This document shows positions 24,875 to 34,131 of a DNA stretch of 64,000 nt, piece after piece. Where the stretch lies: contig NZ_CP092831.1 in the NCBI RefSeq assembly GCF_022531965.1, forward strand, positions 3,295,001 to 3,359,000, in the 5' to 3' direction. The first letter of the stretch is position 1. Every line of letters begins with the position of its first letter. The DNA comes from Paenibacillus peoriae (GTDB lineage: Bacteria > Bacillota > Bacilli > Paenibacillales > Paenibacillaceae). Both the position numbers and the translations under genes were made by a program. Below the pieces are notes generated by a model, which saw only the letters and a program-made list of their open reading frames with translations, was not told the DNA's origin and ran no database searches.

Positions 24875-26176
24875 TTAGCGCGACAGCAGCCCTTCAAAGG
24901 CGGCTTGTGCCTCATGTTTGATACGTTCCTCGTCCATAGTCAGGCATTCGCCGTTTTTCACAACCTGACGACCGTCTACCCACACATGAGCCACGTCCTT
25001 GGCGCTTGCAGAGTATACCGCATGGGAAATAAGATCTGTACGCGGCAAGAAATGTGCCTGATCCAGATCCAGCGCGATAAAGTCAGCCTTGTTGCCTGCT
25101 GCCAACGCTCCTACTTCTTTTAAACCAATCGACTTTGCACCGTATTCTGTTGCCAGACGCAGCGCTTCACTTGCAGGAACTGCCGTAGGGTCACCGGATA
25201 CACCCTTGTGAATAAGTGCTGCCAGACGCATTTCCTCGAACATATCCAGGTTATTATTGCTGGCAGGACCATCCGTTCCGAGAGAAACCGTAACCCCTGC
25301 ACGCAGCAATTCAGGCACTCTTGCCACACCACTTGCCAGCTTCAAGTTGCTGCCAGGATTGTGGGAAACCGCTACACCACGTTCTGCCAGTAAAGCTATT
25401 TCTTCGTCGTTCAAATGAACGCCATGGGCAACAAGCGAAGGACGGGAGAAAAAGCCAAGCTTATCCAAGTGTGCAACCGGACGCAAACCGTAGTCGCGTA
25501 CGTTTTGCTCTACTTCGGCGATCGTCTCAGACATGTGCGTATGCAGTGGCAAGTCCAGATCATGCGCAGCTTGTACGAATTTTTCAATAAACGCAGGTGG
25601 ACATGTATATGGCGCGTGCGGAGACATCATCGTAGTAATACGCCCGTCTGCTTTACCGTGCCAGTTACGTGCAAAAGTCACGGCCTCTGCCAGCTTGATT
25701 CGCTGTTCTTCCTCCGAACATAGTCCAATTGCTCCACGCATCAGACTTGCACGAATACCTGACTCCTCAGCCACACGAGCCACTTCATCCATATGATCGT
25801 ACATATCGAGGAAGGTTGTTGTTCCACCTTTCAGCATTTCCAGCACAGACAAGGACGTACCCCAGTACACGTCTGTAGATGTAAACTTGGCTTCCATAGG
25901 CCACATTTTTTCCTGAAGCCATACTTGAAGTGCCAAATCATCTCCATGCCCACGCAGTAGAGACATCGCCGCATGACCATGAGTATTGATCAGACCAGGT
26001 AAAAACAATAGCCCTTTACCATCGATCGCTTCCGTCTCTTCCTCACCCGCAGGCAAGGTTTCGCCAATATAAGTAATACGACTATCCTCCACAATCATAA
26101 AACCATGGACTACCCCTGCTTCTGGTCCATTTACTGCAAAAGATCCGTTTTTAATCATCCATTTATTCACTGTCAT
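24875..26176 (-). CDS. mtaD: 5-methylthioadenosine/S-adenosylhomocysteine (or aminofutalosine) deaminase
   Basis: 433 residues from ATG 26176 (GGAAAGAAG upstream). Amidohydrolase with metal-binding LINTHGHAAMSLLRG (HxH, about 66), VHGFM, a later H in LDLPLHTHMSE, and D in SLGTDGPASNNNLDMFEEMR. Known members deaminate MTA and SAH to the inosine forms; relatives deaminate aminofutalosine in menaquinone synthesis. Both uses are plausible, as mtn genes and mqnA are in this window. Start lies 14 bp inside the end of rex, so they are coupled. Confidence 0.83.
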   Translation of the reverse strand: MTVNKWMIKNGSFAVNGPEAGVVHGFMIVEDSRITYIGETLPAGEEETEAIDGKGLLFLPGLINTHGHAAMSLLRGHGDDLALQVWLQEKMWPMEAKFTSTDVYWGTSLSVLEMLKGGTTTFLDMYDHMDEVARVAEESGIRASLMRGAIGLCSEEEQRIKLAEAVTFARNWHGKADGRITTMMSPHAPYTCPPAFIEKFVQAAHDLDLPLHTHMSETIAEVEQNVRDYGLRPVAHLDKLGFFSRPSLVAHGVHLNDEEIALLAERGVAVSHNPGSNLKLASGVARVPELLRAGVTVSLGTDGPASNNNLDMFEEMRLAALIHKGVSGDPTAVPASEALRLATEYGAKSIGLKEVGALAAGNKADFIALDLDQAHFLPRTDLISHAVYSASAKDVAHVWVDGRQVVKNGECLTMDEERIKHEAQAAFEGLLSR

Positions 26177-26816
26177 ATTGTGCTTCTTCCTTTCCGTCCT
26201 CCAAATAATAAGCGAGGCTAAGCAAATCAGTTGTAAAGTCTGTGGCATGAATCCGAATGTTGGCTGGTGCCTTGAGAGTAGTCGGTGCAAAGTTCAGGAT
26301 CGCTCCAATTCCGCTATCAATAAGCCTATCAGCCACGTGCTGTGCTTCAAAATCAGGTACGGTAATAATCCCGATTCGAATGTTTTTTTCTTTCACAGTC
26401 GCTTCCAGTTCATCCATCGGTTGCACGACCAATGTATTGATCTTGGTTCCTACCTTATCCGGAAACGCATCAAATACCGCCACAATCTTCATATTGTCTT
26501 TTAAATAAGCGTTATAATTCGAAAGGGCTTGCCCCAGATTACCCGCTCCGACCAAGACTACATTAATTTGTTGGTCGATTTTCAGGATATGGCGTATTTT
26601 CTCAATGAGATAAGAAACATCATAACCAATACCCTTCCGACCAAAATCTCCAAAATAAGCAAGATCTTTACGGATTTGGGCCGGGTTCAAATCTAGCCTC
26701 TGTCCCAACTCTTGTGAAGAGACCGTAGCCACCTCCCGTTTGTGAAGTGCATTCAGATAACGTAAATATACGGGTAACCTCCGTACGACAGCCTCTGAAA
26801 TTTTATCTGATTTCAT
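26163..26816 (-). CDS. rex: Redox-sensing transcriptional repressor Rex
   Basis: 217 residues. N-terminal winged helix (about 5-75: VVRRLPVYLRYLNAL, VSSQELGQRLDLNPAQIRKD, YFGDFGRKGIGYDV) and Rossmann NAD(H) domain (VVLVGAGNLGQALSNY near 86), with a C-terminal swapped helix. Rex binds operators when NADH/NAD is low and represses fermentation and respiration genes such as those for acetate, lactate and ethanol metabolism. It follows dinG by 43 bp and overlaps the deaminase gene. ackA 5.3 kb away is a possible target; no Rex operator was seen there. Confidence 0.95.
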   Translation of the reverse strand: MKSDKISEAVVRRLPVYLRYLNALHKREVATVSSQELGQRLDLNPAQIRKDLAYFGDFGRKGIGYDVSYLIEKIRHILKIDQQINVVLVGAGNLGQALSNYNAYLKDNMKIVAVFDAFPDKVGTKINTLVVQPMDELEATVKEKNIRIGIITVPDFEAQHVADRLIDSGIGAILNFAPTTLKAPANIRIHATDFTTDLLSLAYYLEDGKEEAQYDSE

Positions 26817-26859
26817 ACTTGCTCCCCCTAATTGTAACGAACATACTTATGTCCGTCCG

Positions 26860-29727
26860 TTATGCCTCTGTCTCCGGGGCGGATTGGAGCCATTCGGCGA
26901 TGCGGGGCACCATTTGCTCCGATGGCATATGCTCCATTTTTGGTCCCGGTAACGAGTACAAAAAGTGCTTTCCGTAATAGGATTCAATCACACGCGTATC
27001 ATAAACGATAACGACCCCGTGGTCGTTCGCTGTACGTACCAACCGACCAAATCCCTGTTTGAAGCGAATGACCGCTTGAGGTACAGACAGCTTCATAAAT
27101 GGATTCTTCTTCTGCTGCTGGAGCAGTTCGCTTTTTGCCTCCAGCAGCGGGTGATTCGGCGGTTGAAACGGCAAGCGAACAATGGCTAGACAAGTCAGAG
27201 CCTTCCCCGGAATATCGACGCCTTCCCAGAAACTGCTGGTCCCCAGCAATACAGAAGCTTTCGCTTCCTGAAACCGGCGGGTTAGCTTGCTGCGACTTCC
27301 ACTGTCCACACCTTGTCCCAGCACAGTAATTTCGCTGGATGCTAAGGCCTCTTTGAGCGGCTCATACACTTGCCGGAGCATCCGATAGGACGTAAACAGA
27401 ACGAGCATTCTCCCCTGCGTCGCCTGAGCAGTCGCTCCTAGAGAGCTAACGAGCATATCTACAAAATGTGCATCTCCTACACTGCCCTTCACACTTGGGA
27501 AATCCCGTGGAATAACCAGCAACACCTGATCCCTGTAATTAAAGGGTGACGGGAGCTGCGAAGTCATCAGCCGCTCTTGATCTGCGGCCTCCTGTAAGCC
27601 GAGCTGATCGATCATGTACTGAAACGACTTATCTACCGACAAGGTAGCAGAAGTCAGAATAATGCTTCTTTTTTTGTCAAAAAACATTTCTTTCAACTGG
27701 CGGCTCACATCGACGGGTACCGCATAAAATTGCAATGATTTACTACGGAATTGCCCGCTCGCCTCGAGCCAGTATACGGTTGTTTCATCATCGAGTCGGA
27801 TAAAAAAGCGCAAATTTTCTCGAATCCCCGCCAAATCCTTGAGCAGACCCGTGATATCTGTAATAAGGCTATCCGCCGCATAATCGTCATGTTCTTCCTT
27901 GACGTCCAGCATCAGCTTGTCGCCCTTGCGCAAAATTTCGCTCATCGTTACATATAGCTGATTTTCCAAAGCTCCCGCCTGATCCCACTTTGCAGGCTTG
28001 GCCGAAGGTTTGAGACGGGAAGAAAACTGTCCTGTTTCACCCGGTGTCGCATCACTTCGCTCCGGCAACATGCCAAACAGCTTGTCGCTTAGCAGGTCCC
28101 AAGTTTCCTTCACCTCTAACACGAGCGGATACAGCTGGTCGATAGTTGAGGCCCAATCTGCCGACTTCTCGTGCCCCGATTTCGCCAACTGTTGACGAAG
28201 CGAAGGCAGTTGTCCATTCTTGCTGTCTTTGAACAGTCGCGTCAGTGTATGCACGAGTGTGAAATATTTCATATGCATACCTAGGTGTTTACCAGCTACT
28301 TCCTCCAGGTGATGGGCTTCATCTATCACCAGATGTTCATAGCTCGGCAATAACTGATGACTGGCTTTGACGTCTGTGAACAACTTAGAGTGATTCGTAA
28401 TAACAACATCCGCTATTCCTGCTTCATGGCGTGCACGATGATAATAACATTTGCGGAACCATGGGCAAGAACGACCAAGACAGGACTCTGAATCACTCGC
28501 CACCGTTTCCCAGAAATCCCCTCCACGGTTGCTCAGATTCAGTTCTTCATCATCACCGGTTTCTGTTAACGTCAACCAGACGATCATCTGAGCCGCTGTA
28601 ATTAAATCTTCCTTCGGTGTAGCGAAGTCTCTTCTGTTTATTTTATGTTCAAACTTACGCAGACACAAATAATGTCCCCGACCCTTGAAAATAGCTGCCC
28701 GAAACGGAAACGGAATCACCTTGGTCAGCATCGGAATGTCGCGCTCGCGTAATTGTTCCTGCAGGTTGATCGTATGTGTACTCACCATAACGCGCTGTCC
28801 CTTTTTCACACTGTGATACAGCGATGGGAGCAAATAACCCAGAGACTTCCCTGTTCCTGTACCTGCTTCAATCAGCAGATGCTTGTCTTCACTCAGTGCC
28901 TGATTCACACCCTCAATCATCTGTATCTGCGCCTCGCGCTCCTCATATTGACTCAAGGATGAACGCAAATTGTCCCGCACATCATCCATGTACTCCTCAA
29001 AGGTAACACCTGACAGTGGATTCGGGTCATCTTCTCTACGCGGAGCAGCTAGCTCCGTCCAATCTTCCACTTTTAGCGCAAGCTGACGAAAAAACTGATA
29101 TCCCTCCAAATCCTGAATAGGATCAAGCTCTTTCTCTTCACGCACCCCATCAAGAAACCATCCAAGGTCACTGTCTTCCTCTGCAAACAAATCACTAAGC
29201 CGCTGTATCGTTATCAGAGGTAATGCTTGAAGCTCACCCAGACACTTTAAAAACACCTCGGCCGTAGCCAATGCGTCGCTGTCTGCTTGGTGAGGGCGAT
29301 CATGTGCCAGCCCGAACTCAGAAGACACAAAACCCAACTGATACGAAGATAGTGATGGAAACATAATTTTCAGAAAATCCATTGTATCCAAGATTCTTCC
29401 GCTAAATGGCAAGTATCCGCACCGATCCAGAGCGTTTTGCAAAAAATTAAAATCAAACGCCACATTATGACCGACCAGTACAACATCGTCCAGCATAGGC
29501 ACAAGCTCCATCATCATTTCTTCAAGTGCAGGTGCATCCTTCACGTCATCGTCTGTAATTCCGGTCAATCCAGTGATAAAAGGTGGAATAGATCTGCCAG
29601 GGTTCACATAAGAGCCGTAAACACGGGAAATGCTGTTATCATGATCTATAATTGCAAGTCCGACTTGAATGATGTCATCCGCGGACTGGGTGCCTGTCGT
29701 TTCAAAATCCAATACCGCAAATTTCAT
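26860..29727 (-). CDS. dinG: DinG-family helicase with N-terminal 3'-5' exonuclease domain
   Basis: 955 residues. Residues 1-170 form a DEDDh exonuclease (VLDFETTGTQSADDII at the start, LVGHNVAFDFNFL, HQADSDALAT). Residues about 265-950 form an XPD-like superfamily 2 helicase: Walker A EAGTGTGKSLGYLLPSL, VITNHSKLF, DEAH box in VIDEAHHLEEV, and motif VI FGRLVR. Cysteines near 425-440 (CLGRSCPWFRKCYY) sit where iron-sulfur-ligand cysteines sit in related enzymes. Bacillus DinG of this type has lost helicase activity; whether that holds here is not visible. Confidence 0.94.
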   Translation of the reverse strand: MKFAVLDFETTGTQSADDIIQVGLAIIDHDNSISRVYGSYVNPGRSIPPFITGLTGITDDDVKDAPALEEMMMELVPMLDDVVLVGHNVAFDFNFLQNALDRCGYLPFSGRILDTMDFLKIMFPSLSSYQLGFVSSEFGLAHDRPHQADSDALATAEVFLKCLGELQALPLITIQRLSDLFAEEDSDLGWFLDGVREEKELDPIQDLEGYQFFRQLALKVEDWTELAAPRREDDPNPLSGVTFEEYMDDVRDNLRSSLSQYEEREAQIQMIEGVNQALSEDKHLLIEAGTGTGKSLGYLLPSLYHSVKKGQRVMVSTHTINLQEQLRERDIPMLTKVIPFPFRAAIFKGRGHYLCLRKFEHKINRRDFATPKEDLITAAQMIVWLTLTETGDDEELNLSNRGGDFWETVASDSESCLGRSCPWFRKCYYHRARHEAGIADVVITNHSKLFTDVKASHQLLPSYEHLVIDEAHHLEEVAGKHLGMHMKYFTLVHTLTRLFKDSKNGQLPSLRQQLAKSGHEKSADWASTIDQLYPLVLEVKETWDLLSDKLFGMLPERSDATPGETGQFSSRLKPSAKPAKWDQAGALENQLYVTMSEILRKGDKLMLDVKEEHDDYAADSLITDITGLLKDLAGIRENLRFFIRLDDETTVYWLEASGQFRSKSLQFYAVPVDVSRQLKEMFFDKKRSIILTSATLSVDKSFQYMIDQLGLQEAADQERLMTSQLPSPFNYRDQVLLVIPRDFPSVKGSVGDAHFVDMLVSSLGATAQATQGRMLVLFTSYRMLRQVYEPLKEALASSEITVLGQGVDSGSRSKLTRRFQEAKASVLLGTSSFWEGVDIPGKALTCLAIVRLPFQPPNHPLLEAKSELLQQQKKNPFMKLSVPQAVIRFKQGFGRLVRTANDHGVVIVYDTRVIESYYGKHFLYSLPGPKMEHMPSEQMVPRIAEWLQSAPETEA

Positions 29728-29814
29728 TCGGGCTTAATCCTTTCTTATGACACTTACAAAAATAATAACTCCGTATATTAGCATAGCAGAAGATCGCGTG
29801 TTTGGAAATTAAGA

Positions 29815-29867
29815 CAGCCAAAAAAGACGATGCATACGCCGCCTCAGGAGGTGGGCATGCATCGTCT
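29815..29867 (-). terminator. Terminator of the TPR gene
   Basis: An 11-bp stem, AGACGATGCAT (29825-29835) with ATGCATCGTCT (29857-29867), is followed on the minus strand by six Us. It follows the gene ending at 29885. Confidence 0.85.
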
Positions 29868-29884
29868 TACTCGGTGTCTGACAA

Positions 29885-30523
29885 CTACATCCAGGTCATT
29901 ATGGAGCTGTCGTATCGAAGCTTTTCGGTACCGGACAAACAGGCTTCCATATTGTGCAGCGGCTCGGGTAACGCAGGATCTAACTGATGTGCGAGAGCAA
30001 AACATTTTTGCGCCTCCTCTACGTCAGCCTGCTTTGCCAACAGACAGCCTAGCGCATTATAGATGACCGCTTTTAGTCCTGCCTGCTCAGTCAGGTCCAG
30101 CACCTTCTGAAAATGGTATACAGCTTCTGCTGGATCATCTAGTTGAAAATAGGCCATTCCCATATACATGCGACTCTGCCAACTGTTCGGAAAATGCTGT
30201 AGTACCTGCTCAAATTGTTGGATCGCCTCAGGGTACATAAGTAATCGATAATACCCTTGCCCCCGACTAAAAGCCGGTAGCTCTTTTTCAGGCAGCTCCG
30301 TGTCAGACATATCGGTCTCTGCGGAAAAGCCGGCCGCACGCAGGCACACCATTTTTTCCTCAAAGGCCAGCCACTCATCCATAATTCCGTCACTCATTCT
30401 CCGCAGCAGACTCCAGTGCTGTAGCAGCTCCTGCCTGCGGGAGCCCTGGGCTGATGGGTAATGCTTCACGATATCATCTAACATGCTGTTCATTTCTGCG
30501 AATACATGCTGGAACATGTGCAT
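29885..30523 (-). CDS. TPR-repeat protein of unknown function
   Basis: 212 residues, entirely alpha-helical. TPR units are visible at about 96-195 (SRGQGYYRLLMYPEAIQQFE, SWQSRMYMGMAYFQLDDPAE, AVIYNALGCLLAKQADVEEA). The N-terminal 90 residues are helical without clear repeats. Start 30523 or the ATG at 30517 share the same GGGCGGG ribosome site. It lies between panD and dinG, a place not occupied in Bacillus. Likely a scaffold for protein contacts; no partner visible. Confidence 0.75.
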   Translation of the reverse strand: MHMFQHVFAEMNSMLDDIVKHYPSAQGSRRQELLQHWSLLRRMSDGIMDEWLAFEEKMVCLRAAGFSAETDMSDTELPEKELPAFSRGQGYYRLLMYPEAIQQFEQVLQHFPNSWQSRMYMGMAYFQLDDPAEAVYHFQKVLDLTEQAGLKAVIYNALGCLLAKQADVEEAQKCFALAHQLDPALPEPLHNMEACLSGTEKLRYDSSIMTWM

Positions 30524-30599
30524 CCCGCCCTTATGAAAGATGGATTAATACACTCACATTTTTCGCTTAAAAGGCGGGTTTCATCCACACTCCCATTCA

Positions 30600-30983
30600 T
30601 TACATGATCGTCGCATGTACTTCTTTGTTCATCGTTTGGGCTGGTTTATTATGTTCATCAACAAATACCACTGTTGGTTTGTATGTTTTGGCCTCTTCAT
30701 TTGACATGGAAGCATAGGAAATAATAATGACTGTATCACCAGGCTGCACCAAACGAGCTGCCGCACCGTTGAGACAGATCACACCGCTCCCACGCGGTCC
30801 GGGGATAACATAGGTTTCCAGTCGAGCTCCATTGTTATTGTTTACAATTTGAACCTTTTCATTCTCCAACAGATCCGATGTCTCCATGAGATCTTCATCT
30901 ATAGTGATACTCCCCACATAGTTCAGGTTAGCTTCCGTAACCGTAGCGCGGTGAATTTTGGATTTCATCATAGTTCTAAACAT
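30600..30983 (-). CDS. panD: Aspartate 1-decarboxylase
   Basis: 127 residues, standard size. Pyruvoyl enzyme: the self-cleavage site Gly24-Ser25 lies in [12 protein letters not shown]. Catalytic-site [20 protein letters not shown] and [12 protein letters not shown] are intact. Makes beta-alanine from aspartate for pantothenate. Its start lies 8 bp inside the end of panC. Last gene of panBCD; order B-C-D as in Bacillus. Confidence 0.97.
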   Translation of the reverse strand: MFRTMMKSKIHRATVTEANLNYVGSITIDEDLMETSDLLENEKVQIVNNNNGARLETYVIPGPRGSGVICLNGAAARLVQPGDTVIIISYASMSNEEAKTYKPTVVFVDEHNKPAQTMNKEVHATIM

Positions 30984-31914
30984 GGGAAAGCACCTCCGCC
31001 TTCTGTATTCTTATATTGTCAATCAGTCGGGTACTGCCAAATTTCACAGCTAGCGCTACGATGATGTCTTCCCGAACATCACATAGCCGCTGCTCGGGAA
31101 GAAGGGGCTCCAGACCGGGAAAAGTTAAAATTTCAATGTAATCAATGTCTGCTAAAGGAGAGGAAGTAATGGTGGACTCCACCATTTGATGTAACTGACG
31201 AATCGTAATTGTGTTTGTTACAATATCTTCGCTCACTTCTTGCACCTTACGCAGTGACTGGGACAGCACCAATGCCTGCTCGCGCTGTTCTGCACTTAAA
31301 TACACGTTACGGGAGCTGAGGGCCAAACCATCCGCCTCTCTGACGATGGGACAAGGTACGATAGTCACGTTCATATTGAGATCAGTCACCATCTGCTGGA
31401 GCACAGCAACCTGCTGTGCGTCCTTCATCCCAAAAAAGGCCAAATCAGGACCTATCATGTTAAAAAGCTTGGCTACCACCGTAGTCACACCATCAAAATG
31501 GCCGGGACGGGAAGCACCGCACAAGCGATCTGTCAAAGCGGATACACGAATTTTGGTTTGGGTTGGTTGTGGATACATTTCTGCTACAGTTGGCAAAAAT
31601 ACAATATCCACGCCCTCACGCCGTGCTACCTCCAAATCACGAGCTTCATCGCGGGGATAGCTTTCCAGATCTTCATTCGGTCCAAATTGGATCGGATTTA
31701 CGAAAATGCTAAGCACCACCGTATCTGCCATTTCACGCGCCTTGTGCATCAAGCTCGCATGTCCTTCATGCAGGTATCCCATCGTTGGTACAAAGCCGAC
31801 TTTATGTTGCAGTAAAGAGGCAGAATCGTGTACCGTTTTTGCTCCATTGGCTCCAAGTTGCCGACGTTCGGCAATAACCTTGCGTAGTTGAGCCACTTCT
31901 CTTACGATGATCAT
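30976..31914 (-). CDS. panC: Pantothenate synthetase
   Basis: 312 residues. Joins pantoate and beta-alanine using ATP. HIGH-type motif [18 protein letters not shown] (about 37-54), the [19 protein letters not shown] loop, [16 protein letters not shown] and FFGMKDAQQ. Overlaps panB upstream (ATGA at 31911-31914) and panD downstream. The N-terminal extension of about 30 residues before the HIGH motif is longer than the family minimum. Confidence 0.96.
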   Translation of the reverse strand: MIIVREVAQLRKVIAERRQLGANGAKTVHDSASLLQHKVGFVPTMGYLHEGHASLMHKAREMADTVVLSIFVNPIQFGPNEDLESYPRDEARDLEVARREGVDIVFLPTVAEMYPQPTQTKIRVSALTDRLCGASRPGHFDGVTTVVAKLFNMIGPDLAFFGMKDAQQVAVLQQMVTDLNMNVTIVPCPIVREADGLALSSRNVYLSAEQREQALVLSQSLRKVQEVSEDIVTNTITIRQLHQMVESTITSSPLADIDYIEILTFPGLEPLLPEQRLCDVREDIIVALAVKFGSTRLIDNIRIQKAEVLSHV

Positions 31915-32810
31915 GACTGAGATTCCACCTTTTCCTTAGCTTGTTTCTGCGCTTGTCCTTTTGCCTGTCCGTACAAGGACTCCACAACACGGTCATCCGC
32001 GCTGAATACATGCTCTGCGGCCGGGAATGCCCGCCCTTTCACATCACTCACATACTGCTCAATGCTGCTACGGATCAAGCCGCCTACATCGGCATAGATT
32101 TTAACAAAGCGTTTGCTGAAATAAGGAGATGCGTACTGAATCAGATCGTGATAAACAAGTACTTGACCGTCACATCCACGTCCTGCACCGATTCCAATGG
32201 TTGGAATGGAAAGTTCTTTAGAAATCGCCGTTGCCACTTCCTCAGTCACCAATTCCAAGACAATACCAAAGGCACCCGCCTGCTCTAATGCCTTGGCATC
32301 TGCCATCAACCGACGTGCGTCTGCTTCGTCCTTACCTTGAATGCGATAGCCACCAATTTGATTAACTGATTGCGGAGTAAGCCCGATATGTCCCAGCACA
32401 GGTACACCTGCCTGAACAGTCGCTTTTACGACATCGGTAATTTCAGCTCCGCCCTCCAATTTAACAGCATGCGCATGTCCTTCTTGCATCAGACGGCGGA
32501 TGCCTTGAAGACTTTCGGATATGCTGCCGTGATATGTCATAAAAGGCATGTCCGCTACGATAAATGTATGCTCAGCGCCTCTTGCAACTGTCCGGGAATG
32601 GTACACCATATCATCCAAGGTCACAGGGATGGTCGAATCGTAACCAAGAACTACGTTACCCAGCGAGTCCCCCACGAGAATGATGTCAATTCCCGCCTCC
32701 TCGGCTATCTTAGCCGATGGATAATCATAGGCGGTCAGCATACTGAGCGGAATGCCCTCCTGCTTCATTTTTTTCATTTTTACAATATTCAGCGCTTGTT
32801 TTCCTGCCAT
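31911..32810 (-). CDS. panB: 3-methyl-2-oxobutanoate hydroxymethyltransferase
   Basis: 299 residues from ATG 32810 (GGGAG upstream); a GTG 11 codons earlier lacks a ribosome site. Transfers a hydroxymethyl group from methylene-THF to ketoisovalerate, the first committed step to pantoate. Motifs: MLTAYDYPSAKIAEEAG near 24, VGDSLGNVVLGYDST near 46, KLEGGAE near 115 and IGIGAGRGCDGQVLVYHDL near 205. The last 30 residues are a K/Q/A-rich tail. First gene of the panBCD run. Confidence 0.96.
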   Translation of the reverse strand: MAGKQALNIVKMKKMKQEGIPLSMLTAYDYPSAKIAEEAGIDIILVGDSLGNVVLGYDSTIPVTLDDMVYHSRTVARGAEHTFIVADMPFMTYHGSISESLQGIRRLMQEGHAHAVKLEGGAEITDVVKATVQAGVPVLGHIGLTPQSVNQIGGYRIQGKDEADARRLMADAKALEQAGAFGIVLELVTEEVATAISKELSIPTIGIGAGRGCDGQVLVYHDLIQYASPYFSKRFVKIYADVGGLIRSSIEQYVSDVKGRAFPAAEHVFSADDRVVESLYGQAKGQAQKQAKEKVESQS

Positions 32811-33156
32811 CGCGAATGGCTCCCTTCCATCTTTCTTTGGCACAAAAAATAACCTTTTATGAACGCCTGTACATCTGCGTCATCAAAAGGTCCGAACAGC
32901 CAAAAAAGACACTCATTTTGAGATCGTCCCTTCTGTCTCGGTCCTGTTCGGCTCAGAGCAGAATCCAACGTAACCTTCAAATGAAGTTATGATGGTCTTA
33001 CAAACTTGCTAAAGTAGAGCAATGTGCCCTTGGAGTGCAGCTCGGACCGTCCGATGCCGCCTCCTGCACAGTATAACAAAAAACATCAGCTTTTTCACGT
33101 GAAGTTTCACACAGGAAACAGAAAGATTGTGGTCGTATACTCAGCTAGGGTCGCTT
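32811..33156. other. Intergenic region between birA and panB
   Basis: 346 bp. It should hold the promoter of panBCD (minus strand), but no clear consensus pair was found. CCGAACAG (32894-32901) and CTGTTCGG (32943-32950) make an 8-bp inverted repeat 41 bp apart. No gene, riboswitch or terminator is supported. Confidence 0.3.
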
Positions 33157-34131
33157 CTACAATTGTATATCCCCTGAAATAACCTGAATCCGCTCACCCT
33201 GGTTCGTTTCTATCACTAGTGCCCCTGAAGGGTCCAAGCCCACCGCTGTACCTTCTACCGCTATCCCTTGTCCCGTATGTGCCCGAACGCTGCGGTTCAT
33301 CGTCACGGATAACGCCTCCCACAGCATGGCTATGGGCTGGAACCCCTGCTCGGCATACAACTTACTTAGCAGCTCCATTTCTTCCAGAACTGCAGCAATC
33401 AGTGCAGTACGGTCAATTTCAAGCCCTGCTTCTATTTTCAAGGATGTCCCTACATGGGATAGCTCTTCCGGGTAATCTTCTTTATTTAAATTTACGTCAA
33501 TGCCGACCCCTGCAATACAGTAGCGGACCCGTTGATCCTCTGTTGCAGATTCCAACAGAATACCGGATACTTTGCGACCATGAATCAACAGATCGTTTGG
33601 CCATTTGATTCCTGCCTCCACACCCGTCAGCCGACGAATGGCTCTACACACTGCTACACCTGTAAGTAGCGTTAGCTGGGGGGTAAAAGCTAAGGGCTGG
33701 GTGGGGCGCAATACAATGCTCATCCATATCCCTTTGCCGCGAGGGGAATACCATTTACGTCCCTGACGTCCCCGACCCGCCGTCTGTTCTTCTGCCAGCA
33801 CTACCGTTCCCTCCGGCGCATCCTCTTCTGCTAAACGCATAGCATCCTGCTGAGTGGATACCGTCGAATCCAGCACTATGATACGCTGGCCAAACGATTG
33901 TGTAGTTAATAGATCTGCCAGTTTGGATACTTCCAATCGGTCAGGCCGAGATATCAACCGATAGCCCCGGCGCGAAGAGGCATCGATATTATAACCCAGC
34001 TCACGCAGTTTGTTGATTTGCTTCCATATTGCTGTGCGACTAACGGAGAGGCGTCGGCTAATCTCCTCACCAGATACGTAATCGGATGAACCTTCCTCCA
34101 GTATGCCTAACAGTCTATCATGATTATTCAC
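33157..34131 (-). CDS. birA: Biotin-protein ligase and biotin-operon repressor
   Basis: 324 residues. N-terminal winged helix (about 5-62: LLGILEEGSSDYVSGEEISR, RLSVSRTAIWKQINKL) and ligase domain with the biotinyl-AMP loop GRGRQGRKWYSPRGKGIWM (about 120-138), GIKWPNDLLIHGRKVSGIL and the SH3-like C-terminal domain. Group II BirA, both enzyme and DNA-binding regulator. Overlaps the end of cca by 8 bp. Genes of biotin synthesis are not nearby. Confidence 0.96.
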   Translation of the reverse strand: MNNHDRLLGILEEGSSDYVSGEEISRRLSVSRTAIWKQINKLRELGYNIDASSRRGYRLISRPDRLEVSKLADLLTTQSFGQRIIVLDSTVSTQQDAMRLAEEDAPEGTVVLAEEQTAGRGRQGRKWYSPRGKGIWMSIVLRPTQPLAFTPQLTLLTGVAVCRAIRRLTGVEAGIKWPNDLLIHGRKVSGILLESATEDQRVRYCIAGVGIDVNLNKEDYPEELSHVGTSLKIEAGLEIDRTALIAAVLEEMELLSKLYAEQGFQPIAMLWEALSVTMNRSVRAHTGQGIAVEGTAVGLDPSGALVIETNQGERIQVISGDIQL

